Source: Gnetum montanum (taxonomy: Eukaryota > Streptophyta > Gnetopsida > Gnetales > Gnetaceae). Taken from it: a stretch of 64,000 nt of DNA. Where the stretch lies: contig MNCI01019132.1 in the NCBI GenBank assembly GCA_015680685.1, forward strand, positions 555,692 through 619,691, written 5' to 3'. Of the stretch, positions 25,096 through 36,335 are shown in pieces (position 1 is the first letter of the stretch; the number at the start of each line of letters is the position of its first letter). Below the pieces are notes generated by a model. It saw nothing but the letters and a program-made list of their open reading frames with translations. It was not told where the DNA came from and did not search any database. Position numbers and translations under genes: made by a program.

Positions 25096-25894
25096 AAAAG
25101 GCACTTTTGTATATCTGGGTAACCTAACTAGAAAGAAACAGTGTCTTCCCGTGGGCTCTTTCAACAACATTTACGACCACTATCTGTACAGCAGAATCCA
25201 AAGCCCGCATTCCATGATAGGCACTACAGTTAAGTGAATAGTGGAAGTTGGTAACCGTATGGAAAGCTCTCTACGGAGTATGTAAACTAATTTGTTTTCG
25301 AATGCATAAAGCGATTGTAACAAAGTAGTGTTGATAAGTAACGTAACACTCCGGTTACAGTAGTAAGGCTACTAACCTGTCTTCCCCATCCATAGAATCC
25401 GGTCCCGATTCCGTCCCCTAACCCTGTTAGCCCTTATCCGATAGCATGACTAATCTTTCTCTTCCCGTACATCAAAACGGTTTTTACTTCTTGAGTACAA
25501 ACATTTAAATGGGAATCACGTTTGGTTTGCTTGTATATAATAGCCCGTCCCGCCCTGTTATCTCACGTCACGCTTACATATAATGTAATCTGCTTTCTAA
25601 GCTCTGAGTGATACCGCATATGAAACCAAACCTGTGACCGCAATCAGTCATGACACGTAAGTCAAGCATTCCTCTAACCCACCGAGTCCACAACTTTACC
25701 TTTTTATTGCATTTTCCACAAAAAATTCGTCACTGCTTACTTCATGAGTCACGACCCTTGTTATTTCTCTGTATAACACCAGTTATAAATGCTCCCTCAC
25801 CTCAGTATCTGACAAACATTCAAGGAGCATTCGCCTCTTTGCTGGAAGCTCTTGCTTCTGCACATTATAACAAAATTGATCGGGACCTTCCATA
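25096..25894 (+). promoter_or_regulatory. Promoter and 5' leader of the tau GST gene
   Basis: This stretch is CpG-richer than its surroundings and has no transposon sequence. A TATAAAT box at 25784-25790 lies 105 bases before the ATG, predicting a leader of about 75-80 bases. Upstream, CTCACGTCACG at 25563 contains TGACG on the minus strand, the core of as-1-type elements common in GST promoters. ACACGTAA lies near 25652. A second TATA-like TATATAATA is near 25534. Confidence 0.6.
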
Positions 25895-26687
25895 ATGACG
25901 ACCTCGGAGCAGGGGCTGAAGGTGCTGGGAACAGATTGGAGCCCGTTCGTTGCAAGAGTGAGGATGAGCCTGAGCGTGAAGGCCATCGACTACGCGTATC
26001 TCAAGGAAAAGGAAGATTTTCTACAGAGCAAGAGCGAGCTGTTGCTGCAGTGCAACCCTGTTCACCAGAAAGTCCCAGTCCTCATCCACAATGGCAAACC
26101 CATCAGCGAGTCCCTCGTTATTCTGCACTACATCGAGGAAACGTGGCCATCAAGCCCCCATCCGCTGCTCCCCTGCGATCCATATGACCGTGCCATCGCC
26201 CGCTTCTGGGCTGCCTTCGTCGATGACAAGGTACACCCACCCCACATACACCCAAATATTCCATATTTCTGATCTGTTGCTTCAATTCCTGCCGTAAATT
26301 TGAGATTCCGACTCCAAAATCTATTTGCCGCAGCTGTTTCCCAGCTTGAAGAAGATATGTATAACTGCGGGCAAAGAAGCGCGGGCGCAGTGGGTTGAAG
26401 AAGCGAGAGCGAATATGGCAATTCTGGAAGAGGCGCTCAAGACGGTAGGCAAAGGAAAGAGATACTTCGGCGGAGAATGCGTTGGATTCGTGGATCTCGT
26501 TTTCGGTTCGTATTATGGGAATATCAAGACTAGTGAGACCATAGCGGAGGTGTCGCTGATTAATGAACAGGCTACTCCTGCGCTAAGTGCGCTGCTGCAG
26601 GCGCTCCAGGGTAATGAAAAAGTAAAGGATCTTCTGCCTGATCCCGCCGTTCTTACAGATCTCTACCGCAAACAATATCATTCATAA
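25895..26687 (+). CDS. GSTU: Tau-class glutathione S-transferase (two exons)
   Basis: Predicted cytosolic enzyme that conjugates glutathione to electrophilic or xenobiotic compounds. Exon 1 is 25895-26230 and exon 2 is 26334-26687, with a 103-base GT-AG intron between them. The phase-0 intron follows F-V-D-D-K, the single conserved intron position of tau GSTs. The joined protein is 229 residues, the usual family length. The thioredoxin-like N-terminal domain has W-S-P-F with the expected catalytic Ser16. K-V-P-V-L (59-63) and E-S-L-V-I-L (72-77) form the glutathione site. The all-helical C-terminal domain includes [10 protein letters not shown] and F-G-G-E-x-V-G-F-V-D. The ATG at 25895 is the only one giving the full N-terminus. 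No stop or frameshift is seen, and CpG content is normal, unlike the neighbours. It is the only apparently intact gene in the window. Confidence 0.95.
26231..26333 (+). other. Intron of the GST gene
   Basis: Begins AAG|GTACAC and ends TTTGCCGCAG|C, and is 103 bases long. Reading through it in frame 1 reaches a stop after 13 extra codons. Splicing is therefore needed to make the C-terminal domain. Confidence 0.92.
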
Positions 26688-27020
26688 AAACAAAATCTCC
26701 CCTCCCGCATTAAGTTAGCAGTTTCAGAATTCCGTTCACAGCATTTTATTTTTAAAGTGTAGTTTATTGGATTCGAAACTACGATGCAGTTTCTAAGCCA
26801 AGACTTTTGGTACTAGGTTAACATCTTATTGTATTTTGTATTTCCTCTTATAGTTTTATGTATTTTGTTAAGGACTTTCACGTTCATGCCGTGCTTTATT
26901 CCCCATTTTTCTGGGTTGAGTTCAGTAGCAATTAGATTTTGCCCTTCCGTGCTGTATTACTATTATTTTAGGTTTTCAATAGCGCTTAAATTTTGCCCCT
27001 CGGGATGTCGGACCCCCAAA
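26688..27020 (+). other. GST 3' flank and presumed 3' untranslated region
   Basis: T-rich sequence without a gene. No canonical AATAAA was found, as is common for plant 3' ends; TTTGTATTTT-like stretches lie near 26833-26870. The right end approaches the presumed 3' end of the minus-strand LINE at about 27010-27030. Confidence 0.4.
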
Positions 27021-27540
27021 AAAAAGTTCTATTGATAGTAAAAGTGTATCAGTTACAGTAACCTAACCTGAACAAGTCATAGGGTTAAGGGGAAGGGCTC
27101 ACGACCAGCCTTATAAAGAAACAAGTGTTAAGGGAGGAAGCCCAAATTGGGGCACCACCAAACAACCACCCATGCGGACTCGTTACAAGATAGAAGGACA
27201 AAGAATTAGATAAGGAATAAAAAAGCTCTCAATTAAGGATACAGAGAGTTCCAATGGTGACTCCTCGCAACAGAAATGGAAAGCTTCCTAGCAGAGATTA
27301 CTGATGATGAGTGTTACTAGAATGCACAAGTCTTTCCCACAGTTGCAAAAGATGAACCAACTGATGTCTATCCAAATTGAACTTGGATGCTTAAGATGTG
27401 AGTTGGAAATGAATGAGGCAAAACATCTGCAGGTTCTCCAACCTGGTGAGCAAACATTTATTAGAATAATCAATCCTTTGAAATATAACATTGCATCTTT
27501 GCTTCCAAATATAATATAAAATAGTAGGCCTAATAACTTT

Positions 27541-30500
27541 TCATAGAAACTTGAGATTAGCAAAAGTAATGTTTAAAAAGCCCAATATGACATCCTCTTG
27601 AGATAGCTTGTATGAAGGAAAAGCTATGGAAGCCCACTTCCACACATGCTGAGCAAAGGGACAAAGCCAAAACACATGGACAAAGTCATCTTGTCCACCA
27701 CAAAGAGGGCAATTGGGATTGGGAATTCCTAGATATTCTAACCATTTACCAATAAGTAGACCATGGTGGAGGAGACACCAGAGGAACTGTTTAATTTTGG
27801 GAAGGGTCGGAAGGTTCCAAATAGTTTGGAAGATAGGGATCCAAAATGATACTGACTCGTGTTTTTGTGCCAATGCTTATTGCAGCGTTGAATGACCTTG
27901 GATGGGTCGTGCATAAGATGAAAGGGGATAGATGGCCAGTAGGGTAAGAGTTTAACCCTATTAAGCCATTGAAGGCCCTGAAAAGGGCTTTGCACTGTAA
28001 CATCAATGTGCCAATGACCGTGGAGAAAGGAGTAAATCTGGACTAGGCAATGATTCATTGCATCTGACTCCCCATACAAATTTCTAAACTCGACCTTCGA
28101 AATCCAACGGCTAGCCAACCTAAGACATGTCAAGGAGATGACATCTTTCCGGTACCACGAGGTAGCCACCTTAGCCATTGTGATGGCAAGGGGAGCGGGC
28201 AACAAGGGTAACCACCACGGACACAATCTAGAGAGGATAGTAGGGTTGATCTTAACATTAGTCCAGTCAATGTAACTGTGTAGAATTTGCCAGGCCCTCC
28301 AGATGCTTTTGAAAACATGAGAACCTAGAAGAATGATAGTGAGGGGGGAAAAGATCCAATTGACAAAATGGATGCCTTTCCAGAAGGGCTTGTTTTTAGG
28401 AAATGCTTGATGAAGCCTTAATTGGAGGAGGGTCCCAATGATATCTGAGGTATCTAAATGTTGAACCAACCACTTAGCAACCAGGGTAATTCCTTGCTTA
28501 TAGGAGTTCAAAAGACCTAAGCCACCTTTATTCTTGGGGAGAGTAACAATATTCCAAGTGACTCGATGAAATTCTTTCTGAGAATCTTTGAAGGATCACA
28601 TAAAGTCACGAAATAACCATTCAAGCTTCTGGTAGGCAGCTTGGAAGGGGGCCCAACATGAAGAGTAATACACATGGGTGGATGCACATATGGACTTACA
28701 AACAAGGTATTTACCCGCAAGTGTGAGGGGTTTATTCTTCCATTTATCAAGTTTCTTTTGAATTCGAAAAATGACCTGCTCCCAGAGAGTAGAGGTTGAA
28801 CCTCTAAAATGGAAAGGGATCCCCAGAATCTTAACGATGTCTTGATCCTGGAGCTGCTTCCAATTATAGTTGGTCACATGGTTTTAATTGCCCGAAAAGC
28901 TATAAATAGAGGATTTATTCCAATTTATAGTGGAACCTGAGAGCGTACAATATTGCTCCACCCTTGATAAGAGGCGGTGCAAATTGGCGGTTGTGTTTTG
29001 AACTCGAAAGAAAGAGTCATCGGTGAAGTGCATATTGAGGAGCTGTTGTTGAGAGGAAGATAGGAAAACCCTAGTGAGAACTTTCGTTTCAATGTCCACG
29101 TTAATCTGATGACAAAGAAAGTCTGCGGCGATGATAAAGAGATAGGGGGCAAGGGGACAACCTTGTTGCACTGACCTATGTATTGGAAAGGGAGAGGTAA
29201 TGTCAAAGGAAGTGGCTATTCTTACGGTAGCATCTAAGAATAAGCATTTCACTATATGCAGGAACTTATGTCCAAAACCAAGTTTGGTCATGGTCTGCAA
29301 GATAAAATCCCATTTTATGTTGTCATAAGCCTTGGCATAATCAAGTTTCACTAGCAGAATATCTTGTCCATCATCCTCGGCCCACTTGAGACCTTCACAT
29401 GCTACAACCACATTATCTAAAATATATCAACCAGGAACAAATCCTGTTTTTTGGGGAGATATGATCTGGCCAAGAAGTTTTTTCAGTTGTAAGGCTAGGC
29501 ACTTAGCCCAAATTTTATACACTACATTGAGGAGAGTTATGGGACGCCAATTGGAGATATCGACAAGATCCCCAGACTTGGTGAGGAGACGAATTACCCC
29601 TTAATTTAGATTGGGCCCAAGAGAACCAGTTAAGATTGACCTGCAGAAGATCATTCCCCACCAAATCCCAATGATTTTGAAAAAGTTCTATGGGGAAACC
29701 ATCATAACCAAGAGCCTTTCCCCGACTTAACTTAGAACAGGCCACCTGTAGCTCCACTAGAGTGATATCAGCGTCAAGNNNNNNNNNNNNNNNNNNNNNN
29801 NNNNNNNNNNNNNNNNNNNNNNNNNNNNNNNNNNNNNNNNNNNNNNNNNNNNNNNNNNNNNNNNNNNNNNNNNNNNNNNNNNGTACACATCCCAATGTTG
29901 AAAGGCTAATCTTGCTCTAGCTAGCTCCTCATGAACTAGAGTATTGAAGGGATCTTGAGCTAGTCTATTAGTGAGATGTTCAATAGTGAGGTGAATTTTG
30001 GTGTATTCTTGTCTAGCCCGAGTAGCCACTACCTCACCATATGAACGATCAAATTTTCGCACTCGACATGATGCCCGATGCCACTAGTTAATCCAACCCA
30101 CCTCAATTAGGGGCCTAGGTTCGGCATTCCAAAGGTTGGATAGAAGAAGTTGGGTTGTAGGAGAAGAAAAACAATTGTTGTGAAGTCGGATAAGATGGAA
30201 TTTTCGTTGGTGAGGGCTACCATGAAGCTTGATGGAGATGGAGATAGGAAGATGGTCTGATAAGGTGGCATGGTGATGAACCGTAGTAGTGGAGAAGGCT
30301 TGCTAGAAGGAAAGGATGGAGAAATAGAACCTATCTAACCTACTACAGATGCAAGACTGCCAAGACGAAGATTTCTCTAGGTAAGTCTGTGGAGGGGAAT
30401 GCTCGCAGAGTTGTCCGCCCCATCAAAAAGGTAAAATCTCTTCTTGAAGGCAGACCAACTTTGAAACTCAAGATTGGGCAGTTGAAAAAACACCCCTTCG

Positions 30501-30955
30501 AGCTTATCTTGAGGGAATTCAACCATATTAAAATCTCCTCCGAAGATCCAAGGCACTGGGGGAAGAGAATTTGTAAGTTCTTGCCAAAGGAGAGCCTATT
30601 CTACGGAGTCATTTGGGGCATAAATTGAGCAAATACTGAATGGGCCATGCGAGGAAGAGAAGGTGGCCCAGGAAACTCTATGCCCAGAATCGGAATTACT
30701 TTGAAGGATTTTAGTTTTCTAGTAGGATGAAAGGAGAGTGGCTGTGCCTCCTTTCCCACTCGCATGGGATGTTACTAGGATTGAAGAGTGAGGAAGAAAC
30801 CAATGGGCAGAAAAGGATAAAAGATCAACTGACACCTTAATTTCTTGAAGGAGAACAAAATCAAAGGCTATATTAAAACTAGAAATAAAGTTTCCTGCTC
30901 GCTTCTGTCGAAGCCTACTAGTAAGGCCTCGAACGTTCCATGAAAAGAGGTTCAT
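27541..30955 (-). pseudogene. LINE ORF2: endonuclease, reverse transcriptase, zinc-binding C-terminus
   Basis: ORF2 of the L1-type LINE. It starts at 30955 with M-N-L-F-S-W-N-V-R-G-L, the first motif of AP-like endonucleases, followed by L-L-Q-E-I-K with the catalytic Glu. The frame breaks near 30719. The linker (30062-29883) is followed by the assembly gap. RT motifs: R-G-K-A-L-G-Y-D-G-F-P (29710 region), K-L-D-Y-A-K-A-Y-D (about 29340), Q-Q-G-C-P-L-A-P-Y-L-F (about 29160) and F-T-D-D (about 29015; F-A-D-D is usual). The C-terminal zf-RVT domain has C-P-L-C-G-G...H-V-F-W-L-C-P-F at about 27710-27650. Breaks occur near 30719, 29515, 28880, 28515 and 27740. No activity is expected. Confidence 0.85.
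29779..29882. other. Assembly gap (104 N)
   Basis: A run of N inside LINE ORF2. LINE sequence on both sides is in the expected order (endonuclease-RT linker, then RT), so the two sides are correctly joined. Confidence 0.99.
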
Positions 30956-32052
30956 GGAGAAACAAGGGGTAGTTTGGGTGAGAGGTCAACGGAAGGTTCG
31001 GAAGTCAAAGTATCAACTTGCATTGTTCCTGACAGGAAGGCAAAGGAGTTTTTGGTGGAGACAGGGGCCATGGAAGTGTTCAGTGGAGAGGAGCTTGAGG
31101 GAGGAGTAGAACTGAAGGAAGCTTTGACTCGTTTCCTTCCACTGCTCACCACGAACTCATCCACCAAGATTGAGTCTATGACTGCCTTAAAGGGGATGAC
31201 ATGGGTGGAGGTGTGAGTACCTGATTGATGTTTTTGTGGCTTGGAGGGGCTAGACTAAGAGTTGGATTGTGGAGCTATTGAAGGAGAGTCGAATTTAAAG
31301 GATATTGAGGGTGGGTGTAATGGTGTGATTGGGGAATGGGTTTTCTAAGATGCTACAGGTTATTTTTTCCTGGCTAGGATGGGGCACTTCGATATATGAT
31401 GCTCGGCCCTATGACAATAGCTGCATGAGTTTGGGAGATAAAAATAGTCCACTTTTTGGGTGAAGATTTTTTCACCAGCAGCAAGGGTTAATGAGGTCTT
31501 CCGAAGAGCAATGTCCAGTTCAATACAATAACGGTAATTTTGAGTTTCATTAATCACCGTACAATGCTCGGAAATAATAGGACCTAGGGTGCTCACAATG
31601 TCTCTCTCCAAATATGAGAAAATAAGTGGAAGATTGGACAATTCCACGTAACAGGGAATTATATTAAAAGCCAGGTCGTTGACATTAAATTCAAATCTCC
31701 AAGCAAGTGCTATTAAAGTTGCATTCCTTGTTGGAAAAATTTTTAAAGAGAGAGCCTTCTCAACCTAAGAGGCATCGGATAGTTCTACTAAAATAAAATT
31801 TCGAGCATAGTATTGAGCATGAGAAACTTGGATGCCCTGGGGCTGAAGGAGGTTTTGAACTTGAATGTTTATGCTTAGGGACCTTGGTAAGAACCCCACA
31901 ATTTGAAAAAAAATAAAGCGAGTTGAAAAATCTTTAGAAACTGCTTCAAAAATATCATTAGGTAAAAGGAAATCAATTGGAGGTGAGGTAGAAGAACTTC
32001 CTTGAGGAAGAGTAGAACCTGATGAATCCACCATTGTGACACGCCTACCCAC
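30952..32052 (-). pseudogene. LINE ORF1: DUF4283-like domain and CCHC zinc knuckle
   Basis: RNA-binding chaperone-like ORF1 of a plant L1 element. A Ser/Pro-rich N-terminus starts near 32052 or 32033. The DUF4283-like region (about 31980-31470) includes I-V-G-F-L-P-R-S-L and R-N-F-I-L-V-E-L. The CCHC knuckle C-S-Y-C-x4-H-x4-C is at about 31411-31370. A low-complexity Ser/Pro/Thr-rich tail (31167-30955) ends in a TGA at 30954-30952. That TGA overlaps the ATG of ORF2 at 30955-30953 (ATGA). Stops near 31770 and between 31360 and 31170 break the frame. Confidence 0.75.
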
Positions 32053-32360
32053 GAAACAAACCCAACCTCTTCACAACAGCAACACAGAAACACCCAGCCA
32101 CAACCCCAAATAAATTTTCTTGATCTTGAGCTTGGAACAGGTCTGTCCCTGCTTGCAGTTCCTGAAATTGTTATTTCAGATTGTGAAATTTGTGCAGATC
32201 CCGGGTCTGATTTTACAGATCTAGTTAAAGATCGACGTTCTATTTGGTTTTGATAGCAAGCAAGAACACCACGGTGCAGGGGATTTTGATCTTTCGCAGG
32301 GTTTCTTGGATCACAGACACCGACCTAGACGGGCCTCAGCTAATGACCTCAGCTACGACT

Positions 32361-32434
32361 GCATCTGCGTCTACATTCAGGCTATGCGTTCGGGCTCTGC
32401 ATTTGCGTCTACATTTGGGCTCTGCGTCTCGCAG
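32361..32434. repeat. 38-bp imperfect tandem duplication in the LINE 5' region
   Basis: Units start at 32361 and 32399, each beginning GCATCTGCGTCTACATT or GCATTTGCGTCTACATT and both rich in CpG. It lies upstream of ORF1 on the minus strand, like the repeated 5' promoter units of some LINEs. Confidence 0.7.
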
Positions 32435-32480
32435 AATTAGGCCAAAGATGGATTCCTAAATTTTTCCCCTAATCAAGATG

Positions 32481-33199
32481 GATGTATGATTTATCTTTTC
32501 TACTATGATAAAACATTATCCAGCATTTTATAGATGGAATCGTCTAAACTGTGACTCTAACTCACATTTAATACATTGTGATACCACATTACAATGATGC
32601 CCATCATGTATGAAGCATTAAAGGGATTATTAGGTAGGTACTATATGATAAATATCACTTTAACAAAATGAATCACTAACACTAAATAAAATTTTTTTGC
32701 AGTATTATATTTTTGTCTTAAATATTTATTTTGTAAATAAGAAAAAACATGATGCCCCTCAAGATCTCCTAACCCATGTAGCTTACATGTACATTTTTCT
32801 TAAAGAAGTTGCATTCATCTTCCACATTGTATGCTAAGATGATGTGAACTCAAACAAAGCTTGTTGACGAAAATACATCTTCTTCCATAAACTTTTGAGT
32901 TTAATTAGTTGCCTCTTATGCATTCCAAGTAAACTTTTTTCTTGCTATTTACACTAAACTATAACTTTGTTAGAACCTACAATTAACAAGTTACAAATGT
33001 GCTTTAGACTACTTTGCATCTCCTCTAGTGAAATACCTTAGGTATTTAATCCTTATATTCCTTGAAAGTACCATCTTTGCTTTTTATGTCTTTAAAATTT
33101 GCTTTAGAAAATTTTATCTATTCTATTTTTATTAGTTTTTGAGTATACATAATAAATTGGTAAAGAGCTTATACTTCATCTTCAAGTATGGAATATAGT
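32481..33199 (+). other. AT-rich sequence, possible LINE 3' tail
   Basis: No gene. A short stretch near 32485-32520 (ATGATTTATCTTTTCTACTATGA) resembles the C-terminal coding end of the 8370-11721 LINE (near 11590-11620). A decayed LINE 3' tail is possible but weakly supported. Confidence 0.25.
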
Positions 33200-34025
33200 T
33201 GATGAGTGGCGAGGTACCCCTACACTCAACCATATGAATACAAGCATTTTCACGCACGATCCAGTCGAACTCCATAGATGGACTAGTTGTGGCACCTAGA
33301 CAGTTATCCTTAGGTCGCAGTTTGTTGTCTTCCCACCTAGACTAGTATTATATTTGTCATGTATGGTTTAGTCCAGAGTGAGGTGTATGATGGGTTTCCT
33401 AATCTAATGGTACTCCTGAAGGCAATGGAAAGTAATATTATCTAAGCTAGGAGGAAAAGGGTGAGAGAATCGAAGCTAGCCTAACTACGATGAACATCCG
33501 TTCCTTGATCATCCGTACACATCTTGGACTTCGTGCATGACTACCATTGGGATTACCAAGCATAGATCCTAGGTACGTTACTGGGTTACCAAGTAGTCAT
33601 ACTTAAATGCTCATAATCAAGTCATACTCATTCCGCATTTTAACATGAGATAAGGGAGAAAGAGAGATTAACTAGGAAAGTAGTAAATAACAATTAATTA
33701 AATAATTAATCTAAGTGAATGTTGCAATGATGAAGTAATCTTGATCTTTATTTGCAGTCATGCACGTGTCCAAGTACGTCACACTCGAATAAAGGATGCC
33801 ATACAATTACATTCACCACACTTTGGACAAACACTAGAAAATATTCTATCTCTGGAAGGGAAAAACTGCCAGAGCTTTGCTAAAGGAAAAACTAGATGCC
33901 TAAAACTAGGAAAGCCGCCTCTTATTTATAGAAATTTATGGCCGCTGCGATATCGCGGCCACTGCAACAACAGGGCTATGATATCACGGCTGCAATATCA
34001 CAGCCAGCAAATTCATGACTCATCA
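33200..34025 (-). repeat. Solo gypsy LTR with perfect target duplication
   Basis: An 826-bp LTR in reverse orientation; on the plus strand it runs TGATGA...TCATCA. The five bases before it (33195-33199) and after it (34026-34030) are both ATAGT, an exact target-site duplication. U3 (right side) has GATATC-centred repeats at 33948-34005 next to a TATAAATA box (complement near 33927-33934). No internal region is present, so it arose by LTR-LTR recombination. The subfamily is closest to the LTR at 62687. Confidence 0.92.
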
Positions 34026-34097
34026 ATAGTGTTTGTACCTTTATCTATAATTCATTAAGTAAAAATATCTATTGTACCCTTTCAATGGCTTTCCAAG

Positions 34098-34969
34098 TGA
34101 TGAAGTATCATTGGCTATTTGCATTATGCAGCCCTTTCGACGTAGTCCTCAACACATGAAAAGATGCATCGACATAGATGCATTGATGCAGTGCCATGTC
34201 AAGCCTATATAAATGCACATACCCACCACATTTATGTTACATTATGCCATTATTGTAGCTGAACTCTTGCAATTTTCTTTCTTCATAGTTAGAATATTTT
34301 CTAAGTGCCCATAGTAGGAACTCAAGCAATTGTATGCATCTATATTCAAGCATCTTATACCTGAATACATTGATGTGACTGACAATAAAGACAAGATTCT
34401 TAACATTTCTTGCAGCACTTGAAATAGATTAATATTTCTTACTTGCACTTTGTTCTTTATGCACTTTATGTTCTTGTCTTAATTAATCAATGCATTTAAT
34501 AATGAATACATAAATACAACCTCTTCAAACATATCGTTTAACACTTGGTAATCCCAGTAATGGTAATTTGGTACACCAAGTAATTGTTGCTTGGTAACCC
34601 AATAGCATTTATACAAGTTTAGGATGTGTACGACAAGTGGACCCAGATACTTATGTTAGGCTAGTTAGTCTTAGAACCATTGGATAGTTAAAATAGTTAA
34701 TTATTGACCATTTATCTTTACATCTACACTTAGGCTACAAAAATATATAAAAATATAAATATAAATAAATATCATATGCCTTAGCTCACACTTAACTATA
34801 CATTAAAGCCTACATAAGTGAGAGCTAAGAAGACAACGATCACATTTCCCTAAGTCACCATCTTTATCTATAGGCACACTTAAGAGCTAAGTCCACAAAA
34901 TTTGACCAAATCACTAGTGTACACTTATGATTCGTATGGTTGGGCATAGGGACTACTCACTGCTCATCA
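34098..34969 (+). repeat. 5' LTR of element B
   Basis: An 872-bp LTR, TGATGA...GCTCATCA, with a TATATAAA box near 34207, AATAAA at 34384-34389 and TGGTTGGGCATAGGG near 34939. It is followed by TTGGCTTTGTTGCCAAGGA, a decayed tRNA-Asp-type PBS. Confidence 0.9.
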
Positions 34970-35132
34970 TTGGCTTTGTTGCCAAGGATTTAATTTAGCT
35001 AAGTATGGTAGGTAGAAAAAGATAGTGATATCATACAAAGACATTGTAAGGATTATTTAAAGATAAATCATTAAGGAAGAAAGAAAGAGCATACTATTAT
35101 TTAGTAAAAACTAACATGGATTCTTCTTGTAG

Positions 35133-36335
35133 GGAAGAATCTCCACCATTCATAGGAAAAACCAATCAAATACAAGAGGTCTAGAAAATGCCCTAACAAC
35201 TTCATGTTTTTTACACCCATTTGGATCCTTATACTCCAAATTTCATCTTCATCCTACATTAGGACAAGCAGCTATGATGGAGGAATATGAAAGGAAACAT
35301 TGTGCTGCCTCCCAAACAATCTATTCTTGCAATGATGATGAACAATCTGATTAAGTTGGATATCATTAGATTGAATGTAGAATAGGAGGTCTAGGACCAC
35401 ATCTATCAGGATTATCATCCCACCAATGCCCAATGGAAGAAGGATCGATAGATGGAAGCATGATATGAGGCTTCTAAAGGCAAGAAGATCCCAACCCAGT
35501 TATTCTTATAATAGTACAAAGAAGACGAGGACTTCTTTTTAGGTCAATCCTAATACATGAGCTCTCCTCCTTTCTTTGATGAGGAGACCCTTAGCCAAAG
35601 GTTGCAGTCAACTATGGACAAGTTGGGTGAAGGAAAAAAATGGTTCTTAATACTAAGGAACCTCAAAAGATAACAACCAAAACCATTCATCGAGAAATAA
35701 GGATAATGACAAGCATAAAGAGAAAGACAAGCAAAACAATTAGGATAGGAATCGAAGAAGAGGACCTAGTAGGCATCATTCTGGTGTTGATTCTTCTTCT
35801 TCCTCACCCTCATCATCTTCCTCCAACTCTAACAAGAGAAGGAGGGGTCAAGATAGAAGAAAGAATGGTCATGATCAAGATGGAGATGAATGGCAAGATA
35901 GGGATGATTGCAAATCCCATCAATATGATCAAGAACAAGGACACAAATAGCAACAAAAAGAGGACCACCATCAAGAAAGAAGGCATAACAGCATCCATCA
36001 TAGACATCATGGCCATGAGAGGGACCACTGAGACCATTATGACTATGATGAGCCTCTATTGGCTACTAGAAGTATGTTGAACATTTCAAAGGTAGTTAGA
36101 ATCCCAACCCAACACTTAAAAGACAATCGAATCAAAAGGCTAGATATGAACAATATTCCTGGATTCGAGGGGGAATATAACTCAAATTCACATAACCATA
36201 TGAAAGCCTTTCATGATGCATGTTCCTTGTAGAACATTGAAAATAGTTGGTAAAATTTGAAGTTGTTCCCAAGGACATTCATTAAAAAAGCTGAAAGCTA
36301 GTACCAATCCTTAAAGTAGAAATCTATTCGTTGAT
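35133..36335 (+). pseudogene. Gag of element B, N-terminal part
   Basis: Gag region after a splice-acceptor-like TTCTTCTTGTAG|G (AG at 35131-35132). The frame encodes a Lys/Asn/Asp/Arg-rich stretch, a Ser-rich tract (about 35780-35830) followed by Arg residues, and a His/Asp-rich stretch ending in D-E-P-L-L-A-T near 36045-36067. The start of the Retrotrans_gag domain follows (L-D-M-N-N-I-P-G-F near 36145; K-A-F-H-D-A near 36202-36220). The frame has several stops. The long uninterrupted frame at 35640-36080 is a different, non-coding register. The domain is cut at 36335 by element C and resumes at 53040. Confidence 0.7.

Larger units (their letters stand above)
27020..32480 (-). mobile_element. 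L1-type LINE, nearly full length, decayed
   Basis: Reverse-strand non-LTR retrotransposon with a 5' untranslated region (about 32480-32053), ORF1 (32052-30952), ORF2 (30955-27541) and a 3' region down to about 27020. The order is DUF4283-like domain, zinc knuckle, AP endonuclease, reverse transcriptase, zinc-binding C-terminus, as in plant L1 elements. Frames carry some stops and shifts but far fewer than the gypsy copies, and CpGs are partly kept, so it is younger. An N gap (29779-29882) lies in ORF2. The exact 3' end is not fixed, as no clear poly(A) was found. Confidence 0.85.

Noticed and set aside
25852-26187. 111-codon frame over GST exon 1
   Set aside because: Out-of-frame shadow of the GST coding sequence.
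35640-36080. 146-codon open frame rich in Ile, Lys and Thr
   Set aside because: It lies in the wrong register over gag of element B. The other register gives the Ser/Arg/His-rich segment and EPLLAT motif shared with C and D.
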